From: Sphingomonadales bacterium 28-55-16
GTDB taxonomy: Bacteria > Pseudomonadota > Alphaproteobacteria > Sphingomonadales > Sphingomonadaceae
DNA: 64,000 nucleotides
NCBI GenBank assembly: GCA_002278855.1
Contig: NCGG01000013.1
Coordinates: 1 to 64,000, forward strand
Reading direction: 5' to 3'
The first letter of the stretch is position 1; each line of letters begins with the position of its first letter. Of this stretch, positions 32,914 to 41,046 are shown in pieces. Below the pieces are notes generated by a model. It saw only the letters and a program-made list of their open reading frames with translations, was not told the DNA's origin and did no database searches. A program made the position numbers and the translations under genes.

Positions 32914-33672
32914 ATGATCACTTCCAACAGTTTCCTCGCCGCCGACGGCGTCAAAATTGCCTGGCGTGAAATCGGGCAGGGGCGGCCCTTGCTGCTGATC
33001 CATGGCTTCATGTCCGAAGCGGACACCAATTGGATTAAATATGGCCATGCTGCGCCGCTCGCGCAGGCCGGATTTCGTGTTATCATGCCCGACCTGCGCG
33101 CGCATGGGTTAAGCGGTAAGCCCCATGATCCGGTGCATTATCCCCGCGACATATTGGCCGATGACCAGTTCGCGTTGCTCGCGCATTTGGGCGTCGAGGA
33201 TTACGACTTGGGCGGATATTCGCTCGGCGGGCGCACTGTTTCGCGCATGCTTGCGCGCGGTGCCGCGCCGGGTCGGGCGGTTATTTCAGGCATGGGGCTG
33301 CAGGGGCTCACGAATACGGCCTATCGTGGCGTTCATTTTCGCCATGTTTTCGACAATCTGGGGCATCATGAAAAGGGTTCGGCTGCATGGATGGCAGAGG
33401 CCTTCCTGAAAACCACCGGCGGTGATCCCGAAGCTTTGCGGTGTGTTTTGGAGACGTTTATCGACACCAGTTCGGCGCAGATTGCCCAATGGACATTACC
33501 CGTCGCTGCGGTGTGCGGAGAGCAGGACAATGATAATGGCTCGGTTGACGACCTCGTAGCGATACTGCGCCGTGGAAAGCTTTTCCCTGTTCCGGGCAAT
33601 CATATGAGCGCAGTCATTAAGCCCGAGCTTGGGCAGGCCTTTGTCGACGCCTTAACCGGAGACGTCTGGTGA
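32914..33672 (+). CDS. Alpha/beta hydrolase
   Basis: Soluble esterase-like hydrolase of 252 aa. The nucleophile elbow GYSLGG has Ser103, and the oxyanion region is LIHGFMSE. The acid is probably one of Asp205/Asp207 in CGEQDND, and the base is His230 in GNHMSA. There is no signal peptide. The substrate cannot be read from the sequence. Its stop overlaps the GTG start of the next gene (GTGA), so the two are co-translated. It is divergent from marR. Confidence 0.88.
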   Translation: MITSNSFLAADGVKIAWREIGQGRPLLLIHGFMSEADTNWIKYGHAAPLAQAGFRVIMPDLRAHGLSGKPHDPVHYPRDILADDQFALLAHLGVEDYDLGGYSLGGRTVSRMLARGAAPGRAVISGMGLQGLTNTAYRGVHFRHVFDNLGHHEKGSAAWMAEAFLKTTGGDPEALRCVLETFIDTSSAQIAQWTLPVAAVCGEQDNDNGSVDDLVAILRRGKLFPVPGNHMSAVIKPELGQAFVDALTGDVW

Positions 33673-34235
33673 CGTTGCCGATGTTTGACATTCAGCCAAT
33701 TTTGATGGGCGAGCGGGTCATGCTGCGGCCGTTGATGGTGGCTGACTATGATGCGCTGTTTGCAGTGGCTTCAGATCCGGAAATATGGACCATGCACCCC
33801 TTTCCCGATCGGTATAAAAAAGATGTATTTGACGATTTTTTTGCCGGCGCCATCGAATCGCAGGGTGCGTTTGCCATATCAGACAAAGCAACCGGCGAAA
33901 TCATCGGCGGCACACGCTTTGCCAGTTACGACATTGTTGCCGATCAAATTGAAATTGGCTGGACCTTTTTCGCGACCGCATATTGGCGCACGGGTGTTAA
34001 TCGCGAAGTGAAGGCGCTGATGCTCGATTATATCTTCCAGTTTGTTCAGACCGTGGTCTTTCAGGTTGGCGCGAACAATTTCCGGTCCCGCACCGCCGTT
34101 GAACGTTTGGGTGGGAAGTTGGTGCGGGAATATAAGCGCAATCATGGCGGGCAGCTGCATGACTACACAACCTATCATTTGACGCGCCAGGATGCCCTGT
34201 CAGGGGCATTGTCGGCTTCATTGTCCGTGCAGTAG
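33669..34235 (+). CDS. GNAT-family N-acetyltransferase
   Basis: Acetyl-CoA-dependent acetyltransferase of the RimJ/RimL type. GERVMLRPLMVADYDALF is the usual N-terminal strand and helix. IEIGWTFFATAYWRTGVN is the strand 4 to CoA-loop region, and VGANNFRSRTAVERLGGKL is the RimL-like motif. The length is 188 aa if it starts at the GTG at 33669, which overlaps the hydrolase stop; the ATG at 33681 is an alternative. The target is unknown. Confidence 0.85.
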   Translation: MTLPMFDIQPILMGERVMLRPLMVADYDALFAVASDPEIWTMHPFPDRYKKDVFDDFFAGAIESQGAFAISDKATGEIIGGTRFASYDIVADQIEIGWTFFATAYWRTGVNREVKALMLDYIFQFVQTVVFQVGANNFRSRTAVERLGGKLVREYKRNHGGQLHDYTTYHLTRQDALSGALSASLSVQ

Positions 34236-34237
34236 CC

Positions 34238-34768
34238 ATGCGCGGAGAATCTGCCCTAGAAAGGCGTTTCTGGACGTTTTGGCTGTTCGGCATTTTGTTG
34301 TTAGCCGCTCAGATCGTCATGAATGTCTGGCTGGTGACGGACGCCTCCCCCTTGGGCATGAGCGACCATCAGGCAGCGGGCACTGCGGCGCGGGTGAATA
34401 TCATCCATGCAGGCTGGGCTGCGGCCGGTGTGCACGATCTGGCAATCTATAGTATGGAGTTGGACCTCATATTCATCGGCGTTTATGCGTGGGGTGCGTT
34501 TGCTGGTGGGCGGATGTTTGCAGCGTCATCGCGCCCGATGTTGGCACGTCTCGGCAAAGTCATCATGTTTGCTGCCGTTGGCTTTGCAATCACTGATTAT
34601 GCTGAAACCATCAGCCAGCTTATTCAAGCCGCGGGCACAGGCGGGGTTGATCTGCTGGCGTGCGTTGCCGCCAAAATGCGGCCCGTAAAAATGATATTGT
34701 TTTTGGTGACCTTTCTTGGCGTGCTTGTCGCCCTCATGATACAACAGGTGTCGCGCCGCGCGGCTTGA
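34238..34768 (+). CDS. Hypothetical integral membrane protein
   Basis: A 176-residue protein with four probable membrane helices (about residues 11-32, 66-88, 104-122 and 149-168). I do not recognise a family or catalytic motif. It starts 2 bases after the GNAT gene, so it is probably the third gene of that small operon. The codon use looks like that of its neighbours. Confidence 0.65.
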   Translation: MRGESALERRFWTFWLFGILLLAAQIVMNVWLVTDASPLGMSDHQAAGTAARVNIIHAGWAAAGVHDLAIYSMELDLIFIGVYAWGAFAGGRMFAASSRPMLARLGKVIMFAAVGFAITDYAETISQLIQAAGTGGVDLLACVAAKMRPVKMILFLVTFLGVLVALMIQQVSRRAA

Positions 34769-34822
34769 CGGGGTAAACCGAAAGCTTCACCATCGCGTCA
34801 TATTTTTATCCAGGAACCCCTT

Positions 34823-36697
34823 ATGAAAAATCTTGTATCCCTTGCCGCTTTGGCATTCGCCACCCTATCTGTACCAACTGTCGCCATGGCGCAGGACGCA
34901 TCGGCCGCGACCGCAGCGCCAACGGTGGCTGATGCAGATGCGTTTGTTGCCCGCGCCGAAAAGGACTTGTTTGATTTTTCCGTCGAAGGTGGCCGTGTCG
35001 CGTGGATTAACGCCACCTATTTGACGGATGACACCGATGCGATCGCTGCGCGTTATGGCGAAATCGGTACAGAAAAGGCGGTTGATTATGCACTCGCAGC
35101 TGCAAAATATCAGGCGCTACCCGGGCTTTCCTATGACACGAAGCGCAAGCTAGACATTCTGCGTGGCGGCATTGTCTTACCCGCACCCACAACGCCCGGA
35201 GCGGCAGCGGAACTTGCGACCATCTCGACCAAATTGCAGTCTTCTTATGGCAAGGGCCGCGGCACTTTGCGTGGCAAGGAAATCAACGGCTCGGATATCG
35301 AGGCAGAGATGGGATCGAACCGCAATCCCGAAGAGTTGAAGGAAATGTGGGTGAGCTGGCATGACAATGTCGGTGCGCCCATGGGGCCGGATTACAGCCG
35401 GATGGTGGAAATCGCCAATAAGGGCGCGACTGAACTTGGCTATGCCGATGTCGGTGCCATGTGGCGGTCCGGATATGACATGCCCGCTGATGACTTTGCC
35501 AAGCTGACTGACAAATTATGGCTTGAGGTAAAGCCTTTATATGATGAGTTACACACCTATGTCCGCACGCAACTGAACAAAAAATATGGAGATGCGGTCC
35601 AGTCCAAAACAGGACCGATCCGCGCCGACTTGCTGGGCAATATGTGGGCGCAGGAATGGGGCAATATTTATGATGTTGTCGCTCCATCCGGCGCCGGCGA
35701 CATCGGGTATGACATTGGCGAGCTGTTGGTGGCCAAAGGGTATAAGCAAACCGAAGTTGCGGATTTTACAGCAAGCCGCGGCACGGCGGAAAAAAACATG
35801 GTGAAGGTCGGCGAGGGCTTTTTCTCGTCGCTCGGCTTTGCGCCACTGCCAAAAACTTTTTGGGACCGTGCGCAGTTTATCAAGCCAACCGACCGCGAGG
35901 TGGTCTGCCACGCATCGGCATGGGACATCGACAATGTTGAAGACCTTCGCATCAAAATGTGCATCAAAGTGAACACGGATGATTTTGTAACCATCCACCA
36001 TGAGCTTGGGCACAATTATTATCAGCGCGCATATAATAAGCAGCCCTATCTGTATCTAAATGGCGCAAATGATGGCTTCCACGAGGCAATTGGTGATGCA
36101 ATCGCATTATCGATTACGCCCAATTATCTTGTCCAGATCGGTCTGCTTGACCCTGCCAAGATACCCGGTGCAGATAAGGACAATGGGCTGCTGTTGCGTC
36201 AAGCTATGGACAAGGTCGCGTTCCTGCCATTCGGCTTGCTGATCGATAAATGGCGTTGGGGCGTTTTTAATGGATCCATTGCGCCGGCAAATTATAACAA
36301 GGGCTGGACCGACTTACGTTTACAATATCAAGGCATTGTTCCGCCAGTTCCTCGTGCAGCCGATCGTTTTGACGCTGGAGCGAAATATCATATTCCCGGC
36401 AACACGCCATATACTCGGTATTTCCTGGCACGGATATTGCAGTTCCAATTTTACAAGGCGGCTTGCGATATATCCGGATGGAAAGGGCCACTTCACCGCT
36501 GCTCGTTCTACGGCAACAAGGAAGTAGGAACGCGGCTGAATGCCATGCTTGAAATGGGCGCATCCAAGCCTTGGCCAGATGCGCTGCAGGCGTTCACCGG
36601 AACACGTGAAATGTCGGGCAAGCCGATGCTGGAGTATTTTGCGCCTTTGATGAAATGGCTCAAGGCTCAAAACAAGTGCGCGAAAAAGGGCTGGTAG
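34823..36697 (+). CDS. M2-family peptidyl-dipeptidase (angiotensin-converting-enzyme-like)
   Basis: Zinc dipeptidyl carboxypeptidase of the ACE family. A signal peptide (MKNLVSLAALAFATLSVPTVAMAQ) sends it to the periplasm. The zinc motif is HHELGH with His393, Glu394 and His397; the third ligand is Glu421 in GFHEAIGDA, at the 24-residue spacing of M2 enzymes. The length is 624 aa. ACE-like enzymes occur in several Proteobacteria, including Xanthomonas. Its role is likely peptide scavenging; no peptide transporter is adjacent. Confidence 0.93.
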   Translation: MKNLVSLAALAFATLSVPTVAMAQDASAATAAPTVADADAFVARAEKDLFDFSVEGGRVAWINATYLTDDTDAIAARYGEIGTEKAVDYALAAAKYQALPGLSYDTKRKLDILRGGIVLPAPTTPGAAAELATISTKLQSSYGKGRGTLRGKEINGSDIEAEMGSNRNPEELKEMWVSWHDNVGAPMGPDYSRMVEIANKGATELGYADVGAMWRSGYDMPADDFAKLTDKLWLEVKPLYDELHTYVRTQLNKKYGDAVQSKTGPIRADLLGNMWAQEWGNIYDVVAPSGAGDIGYDIGELLVAKGYKQTEVADFTASRGTAEKNMVKVGEGFFSSLGFAPLPKTFWDRAQFIKPTDREVVCHASAWDIDNVEDLRIKMCIKVNTDDFVTIHHELGHNYYQRAYNKQPYLYLNGANDGFHEAIGDAIALSITPNYLVQIGLLDPAKIPGADKDNGLLLRQAMDKVAFLPFGLLIDKWRWGVFNGSIAPANYNKGWTDLRLQYQGIVPPVPRAADRFDAGAKYHIPGNTPYTRYFLARILQFQFYKAACDISGWKGPLHRCSFYGNKEVGTRLNAMLEMGASKPWPDALQAFTGTREMSGKPMLEYFAPLMKWLKAQNKCAKKGW

Positions 36698-36702
36698 CTA
36701 AG

Positions 36703-36731
36703 ACGGCCCCGCCTGTATCGGGCGGGGCCGT
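36703..36731. terminator. Strong hairpin after the M2 peptidase gene
   Basis: ACGGCCCCGCC-TGTATCG-GGCGGGGCCGT is a perfect 11-base stem right after the stop codon. No T-run follows on either strand, so termination would be partial or Rho-assisted. It lies between convergent genes. Confidence 0.6.
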
Positions 36732-36745
36732 GTATATCCCCGAAG

Positions 36746-37216
36746 TTAGGCGGTTGTTTTAGGCGCTGGCTTTGCAGGCGCCGCTTTTTTCACAACTGGT
36801 TTTGCGCGCGTCGCAGGCTTTGCTGGTGAGGCAGGTGCAGCAGCGGGTTTGGCAACTGTCTTTGTTGCGGGCTTCTTCACTGCAGGCTTTTTGGCAGCTG
36901 GTTTTTGAGCCGCAGGTTTTTTCGCTGCCGGCTTTGCATTCTTGGCAGCTTTGCGGTCATAAACTTTTTTACCGGCCACGGCAGCAGCAGCGGTGGCGAT
37001 AACTGCGCCCGCAACGGCAGCGGTTTTGCCAGGATTTTCCTTAATGACGGCGCCTGCGGTAGCAGCCGCACTTGTGGCAGAATCGACCGCCGATTTGGCG
37101 CTTGAGGACGCCGTCTCAGCCGCTGAACGCGCATTGCCGGTAAGGCCATTTACGATGCTACGCAGCTTGTTCAAAAGCTTGCTGAATACTGCGGATTCTG
37201 TGGAATTTTTTGGCAT
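36746..37216 (-). CDS. Histone H1-like Ala/Lys/Pro-rich protein
   Basis: A 156-residue protein. Residues 1-60 are Ser/Ala-rich and helical (RSAAETASSSAKSAVDSATS), like DUF883/ElaB or LEA-type sequences. A hydrophobic stretch AAVAGAVIATAAAAVAG at about 65-82 could be a weak membrane helix. The C-terminal 70 residues are repeats of KKPAAKK/KPAVKK type, as in histone H1-like AlgP proteins. It may bind DNA or the membrane surface. Low complexity prevents a firm family call. The start has the strong AGGAGG site. Confidence 0.7.
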   Translation of the reverse strand: MPKNSTESAVFSKLLNKLRSIVNGLTGNARSAAETASSSAKSAVDSATSAAATAGAVIKENPGKTAAVAGAVIATAAAAVAGKKVYDRKAAKNAKPAAKKPAAQKPAAKKPAVKKPATKTVAKPAAAPASPAKPATRAKPVVKKAAPAKPAPKTTA

Positions 37217-37282
37217 GAGTAGTTCCTCCTAGGTTGTAATAACTCATTATAATCGTTGGGCGTCGGTTTCGTTCCTACGCGT

Positions 37283-38728
37283 TTATCTGAAAGGCGGTTC
37301 GTTGAATGCGCGCAGCTTGCGGCTGTGGAGGCTATTCCCAGCCTCGCGCAGTAACTCGCAGGTTTGAATGCCGATTTGTAAATGTGCGGCTATGGCTTCT
37401 TCGTAAAACCGGTTCGCCTGGCCTGGCAGCTTGATTTCGCCGTGCAACGGCTTGTCCGAAACACATAACAAAGTGCCATAAGGCACGCGGAACCGATAGC
37501 CCTGCGCCGCAATTGTCGCCGACTCCATATCTATAGCAATCGCCCGGCTTTGTGAGAAGCGCAGCGCCGATGCGGAATAGCGCAATTCCCAATTTCGGTC
37601 ATCAGTTGTGACAACGGTACCCGTGCGCATGCGCCGCTTAAGATCCGCTCCACTGGTGCCCGAAACATGTTCTGCGGCGCTTGCCAAAGCTTGCTGCACT
37701 TCGGCAATGGGCGGGATGGGGATCTCAGGTGGCAAAACCTCGTCCAATATATGGTCATCGCGCAAATAAGCATGGGCAAGAACATAATCGCCGATGCGTT
37801 GCGTTTCCCGAAGCCCGCCGCAATGGCCAATCATCAGCCAAGCCTCGGGCCGCAGCACCGCTAGGTGGTCGCAAATGGTTTTTGCGTTGGATGGACCAAC
37901 GCCGATGTTGACGAGTGTAATGCCAGAACGATCCGGTGCGATGAGATGGTATGCGGGCATCTGGTGCCTGCGCCAAGTGCTGTCGGCAACAAGCTGCGCG
38001 GCATTGTCTGTTGGCTTGTCGACATATAGCCCGCCAGCACCCGACAAAGCGGTGTAGCGGCCATTGCCGACTTGCGTGCAAGCCCAGCTAACAAATTCGT
38101 CGACATAACGGTGGTAGTTGGTGAACAAGATATAATGCTGCACATGTTCGGCGGGCGCACCTGTGTAATGGCGCAGGCGGGCAAGTGAGAAGTCGGTGCG
38201 TAATCCATCGAACAAAGCGAGCGGCGCATTACTATTGCCCTTTATGCGCAGCAGTCCATCGGCGATCTCGTCACCAATGTCAGCGAGCTCTGTTGTCGGG
38301 AAATACCGCGCCAATTCATTGGGACTGACGGTGCCAAGCTCAAGATCCGCTGATCCGTCTAGCACATAAGGGAAGGGGATTTCTTGGCTACTGCGGCCAA
38401 CGGATATGTCGAGTTCATATTGCTCAACCAACAAATCAAGCTGTGCGCCAATATATTCAGCGAAAAGGTCCGGCTTGGTGAAGGTGGTGCGGAACGTGCC
38501 GATCTTCTCCAGCTTGCCAAAAGCTAAGTTGGATTTACTCTCACGCGTCTTGCCCGCATATGTGATTACAAGTTCGGGGTAGCAAAAATCATTGTTTGCG
38601 CGCTGGTCTGCCGAAGGCGGGGTTTTGTCTTTCAAATAACTTGCAAGCGCGGATTGGAGCCGTTTTACTGAGGCTTCATATTCAGTGGTGAGTTGAGTAA
38701 TAATGCTTTGAGTGTGTTGACTAGTCAT
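37283..38728 (-). CDS. amn: AMP nucleosidase
   Basis: Hydrolyses AMP to adenine and ribose 5-phosphate in purine turnover. The N-terminal AMP-nucleosidase domain covers about residues 10-170. The C-terminal nucleoside-phosphorylase fold shows VNIGVGPSNAKTICDHLAV, MIGHCGGLR, and IAIDMESATIAAQGYRFRVP with the catalytic-type Glu. The length is 481 aa. The ATG at 38728 has a plausible GGTG site; a GTG two codons upstream is possible. It is the only purine salvage gene nearby. Confidence 0.94.
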   Translation of the reverse strand: MTSQHTQSIITQLTTEYEASVKRLQSALASYLKDKTPPSADQRANNDFCYPELVITYAGKTRESKSNLAFGKLEKIGTFRTTFTKPDLFAEYIGAQLDLLVEQYELDISVGRSSQEIPFPYVLDGSADLELGTVSPNELARYFPTTELADIGDEIADGLLRIKGNSNAPLALFDGLRTDFSLARLRHYTGAPAEHVQHYILFTNYHRYVDEFVSWACTQVGNGRYTALSGAGGLYVDKPTDNAAQLVADSTWRRHQMPAYHLIAPDRSGITLVNIGVGPSNAKTICDHLAVLRPEAWLMIGHCGGLRETQRIGDYVLAHAYLRDDHILDEVLPPEIPIPPIAEVQQALASAAEHVSGTSGADLKRRMRTGTVVTTDDRNWELRYSASALRFSQSRAIAIDMESATIAAQGYRFRVPYGTLLCVSDKPLHGEIKLPGQANRFYEEAIAAHLQIGIQTCELLREAGNSLHSRKLRAFNEPPFR

Positions 38729-38762
38729 ATCCACATTTCACCGAATTTTGCAATTTTGGCAA

Positions 38763-38790
38763 CAAAAAAGGGAGGGTCGCCCCTCCCATT
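38763..38790 (-). terminator. Terminator after the peroxiredoxin gene
   Basis: On the minus strand GGGAGGGGCGACCCTCCC is followed by TTTTTTGTT, a compact intrinsic terminator 32 bases after the peroxiredoxin stop. Confidence 0.85.
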
Positions 38791-38821
38791 CTTGTACCTA
38801 GTCGGTAAGTTTGATCAGATA

Positions 38822-39301
38822 TCAGAGTTGGCCGAGCATATATTCTGCTGAACTGACGTTGAAATCGCCCGGCGCTTCGACATTGACATGCTCAACGATG
38901 CCATCATTAACGACCAGCGAGAAACGCTGGCCGCGCTTGCCCATGCCAAATGCGCTTCCGTCCATTTCCAACCCAAGCGCCGCTGCGAAGTCGCCATTTC
39001 CGTCTGCAAGCATAACGATCGCGTCCGAACCGCCGGACTTGTTCCAAGCGCCCAATACAAAGGCGTCGTTCACTGCGGTACATGCGATTTCGTCGATGCC
39101 CTTTGCCGCAAGTTCATCGGATTTCTCTACGAAGCCCGGAAGATGCCGCGCTGAACATGTTGGCGTAAAAGCGCCCGGTACAGAGAATAAAGCGATGCGA
39201 CGCCCTGCGAAATATTCCCCAGACTGAACAGGCTGGGGCCCTTCAGCGGTTGCCTTGACCAGTTTGACGTCCGGAATTTTGTCACCAACAGATATGCTCA
39301 T
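38822..39301 (-). CDS. Peroxiredoxin of the Prx5 type
   Basis: Thiol peroxidase that reduces hydrogen peroxide and alkyl hydroperoxides. The peroxidatic cysteine is Cys49 in PGAFTPTCS, the Prx5 signature; Cys74 is the only other cysteine nearby. The reductant may be glutaredoxin or thioredoxin; trxA is at 52010-52330. The length is 159 aa from the ATG at 39301 (MSISVGDKIP); the longer open frame lacks family similarity. It is divergent from ahcY. Confidence 0.93.
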   Translation of the reverse strand: MSISVGDKIPDVKLVKATAEGPQPVQSGEYFAGRRIALFSVPGAFTPTCSARHLPGFVEKSDELAAKGIDEIACTAVNDAFVLGAWNKSGGSDAIVMLADGNGDFAAALGLEMDGSAFGMGKRGQRFSLVVNDGIVEHVNVEAPGDFNVSSAEYMLGQL

Positions 39302-39538
39302 ATGTTCAATCCTTTGAGAAATATTTCGATACGTCATCCGAGACCGGCCTTGCCAAGTCAAGAGGACGTCGCTGAATACCATGATTTTTAAGGCCAATGA
39401 CTTAGCGGAAGCGCCGCAATCATATGGCAGAGGCCAGGCCACTCATGTACCATGCCATATAAAGCAATCTTTATATTTGATTATATCGTAATCGGCGGCT
39501 AAAGGCCTGATATCTAGAACCTCCCGGAGAAGACGCCT

Positions 39539-40933
39539 GTGGCTTTCAACGATTATGTCATTGCCGATATCGGCGAGGCCGATTTCGGCCGTAAAGAAAT
39601 CAATATTGCCGAAACCGAAATGCCCGGTCTTATGGCATTGCGCCAAGAATTTGGTCCATCACAGCCGCTGAAAGGTGCGCGGATCGTTGGTTCGCTGCAC
39701 ATGACGATACAAACAGCGGTTCTCATTGAGACATTGACCGCGCTTGGCGCTGATGTGCGCTGGGCAACGTGCAACATATTCTCCACTCAGGATCACGCCG
39801 CAGCCGCGATTGCCGCGCAGGACATTCCGGTGTTCGCCATCAAGGGCGAGAGCCTTGCCGATTATTGGGACTATGTCGGCCGTATCTTTGATTGGGGTGA
39901 CGACACAACTGCGAACATCATCCTAGACGATGGTGGTGACGCCACCATGTTTGCATTATGGGGCGCGAAGCTTGAGCGCGGTGAAACCTTTGGTGAGCCC
40001 GAGAATGAAGAAGAAGTTGAATTCCAGCGCGCTTTGAAAGCCTTTGTCGCCAAAAAACCGGGCTATCTGACGGAGACGGTAAAAAACCTGAAGGGTGTGT
40101 CGGAAGAAACCACAACGGGCGTCCATCGCTTGTACGAAATCGCGAAGAAGGGCGAGCTGCCTTTCCCAGCGATCAACGTCAATGACAGCGTGACCAAGTC
40201 GAAATTCGACAATCTCTATGGCTGCAAGGAATCGCTCGTTGATGCCATTCGCCGCGCCACAGACGTCATGCTCGCTGGAAAGGTTGCCTGCGTTGCGGGC
40301 TTTGGTGACGTTGGCAAGGGGTCAGCCCAGTCGCTCCGCAATGGCGGCGCGCGCGTGATGGTCACTGAGATAGATCCAATCTGCGCATTACAGGCTGCGA
40401 TGGAAGGTTTTGAAGTTGTCACGATGGAAGAAGCCGTAAAGCGTGCAGATATTTTCTGCACCGCCACCGGCAACGCAGATGTCATTACCGCTGAGCATAT
40501 GATGAACATGAAGCCCATGAGCATTGTGTGTAACATTGGCCATTTTGACAGCGAAATTCAGATATCCGCTTTGTCCAACTATAGCTGGAACGAAGTGAAG
40601 CCTGGTACCGATTTGGTGGAGTTTCCGGACGGAAAGCAAATCATCGTTCTTGCCAAGGGCCGCTTAGTTAATCTTGGCTGTGCTACCGGACATCCAAGCT
40701 TTGTGATGTCGGCGAGCTTCACCAACCAAGTGCTTGCGCAAATCGAGCTTTGGACAAACGGTGAAAACTATAAGAACGAGGTTTACGTTCTGCCAAAGCA
40801 TCTCGATGAAAAAGTTGCGACGCTCCACCTCGAAAAGCTGGGTGTTAAACTCACTAAGCTGACCGACAAGCAGGCTGGATATATTGGCGTTTCAACCGAA
40901 GGCCCGTTCAAGCCAGACCATTATCGCTATTGA
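39539..40933 (+). CDS. ahcY: S-adenosylhomocysteine hydrolase
   Basis: Splits S-adenosylhomocysteine into homocysteine and adenosine in the methyl cycle. The NAD-binding motif is [10 protein letters not shown], the substrate region is [13 protein letters not shown] with the catalytic Lys, and the end is KPDHYRY, the family signature. The length is 464 aa. The start is GTG at 39539 with GGAGAAG before it; no ATG gives the conserved N-terminus. The 237-base upstream region shows no SAH riboswitch that I can recognise. A terminator follows. Confidence 0.97.
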   Translation: MAFNDYVIADIGEADFGRKEINIAETEMPGLMALRQEFGPSQPLKGARIVGSLHMTIQTAVLIETLTALGADVRWATCNIFSTQDHAAAAIAAQDIPVFAIKGESLADYWDYVGRIFDWGDDTTANIILDDGGDATMFALWGAKLERGETFGEPENEEEVEFQRALKAFVAKKPGYLTETVKNLKGVSEETTTGVHRLYEIAKKGELPFPAINVNDSVTKSKFDNLYGCKESLVDAIRRATDVMLAGKVACVAGFGDVGKGSAQSLRNGGARVMVTEIDPICALQAAMEGFEVVTMEEAVKRADIFCTATGNADVITAEHMMNMKPMSIVCNIGHFDSEIQISALSNYSWNEVKPGTDLVEFPDGKQIIVLAKGRLVNLGCATGHPSFVMSASFTNQVLAQIELWTNGENYKNEVYVLPKHLDEKVATLHLEKLGVKLTKLTDKQAGYIGVSTEGPFKPDHYRY

Positions 40934-40960
40934 TAATCCGTCCTATTGTGATGTGAATAA

Positions 40961-40990
40961 GCCTGCTGCGGAAACGTAGCGGGCTTTTTT
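40961..40990 (+). terminator. Rho-independent terminator after ahcY
   Basis: GCCTGCTGCG-GAAA-CGTAGCGGGC forms a stem with two mismatches capped by a GAAA tetraloop and followed by T6. Confidence 0.82.
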
Positions 40991-41046
40991 CGTTGCGCAG
41001 GCCAATCATTTGGGCATTAGCATATGCGTGGCAATATAGAGGGCGC

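Noticed and set aside
39302..39538. Possible SAH riboswitch before ahcY
   Set aside because: The region lacks the conserved SAH riboswitch core sequences as I know them; only a normal ribosome-binding site and GTG start are seen.
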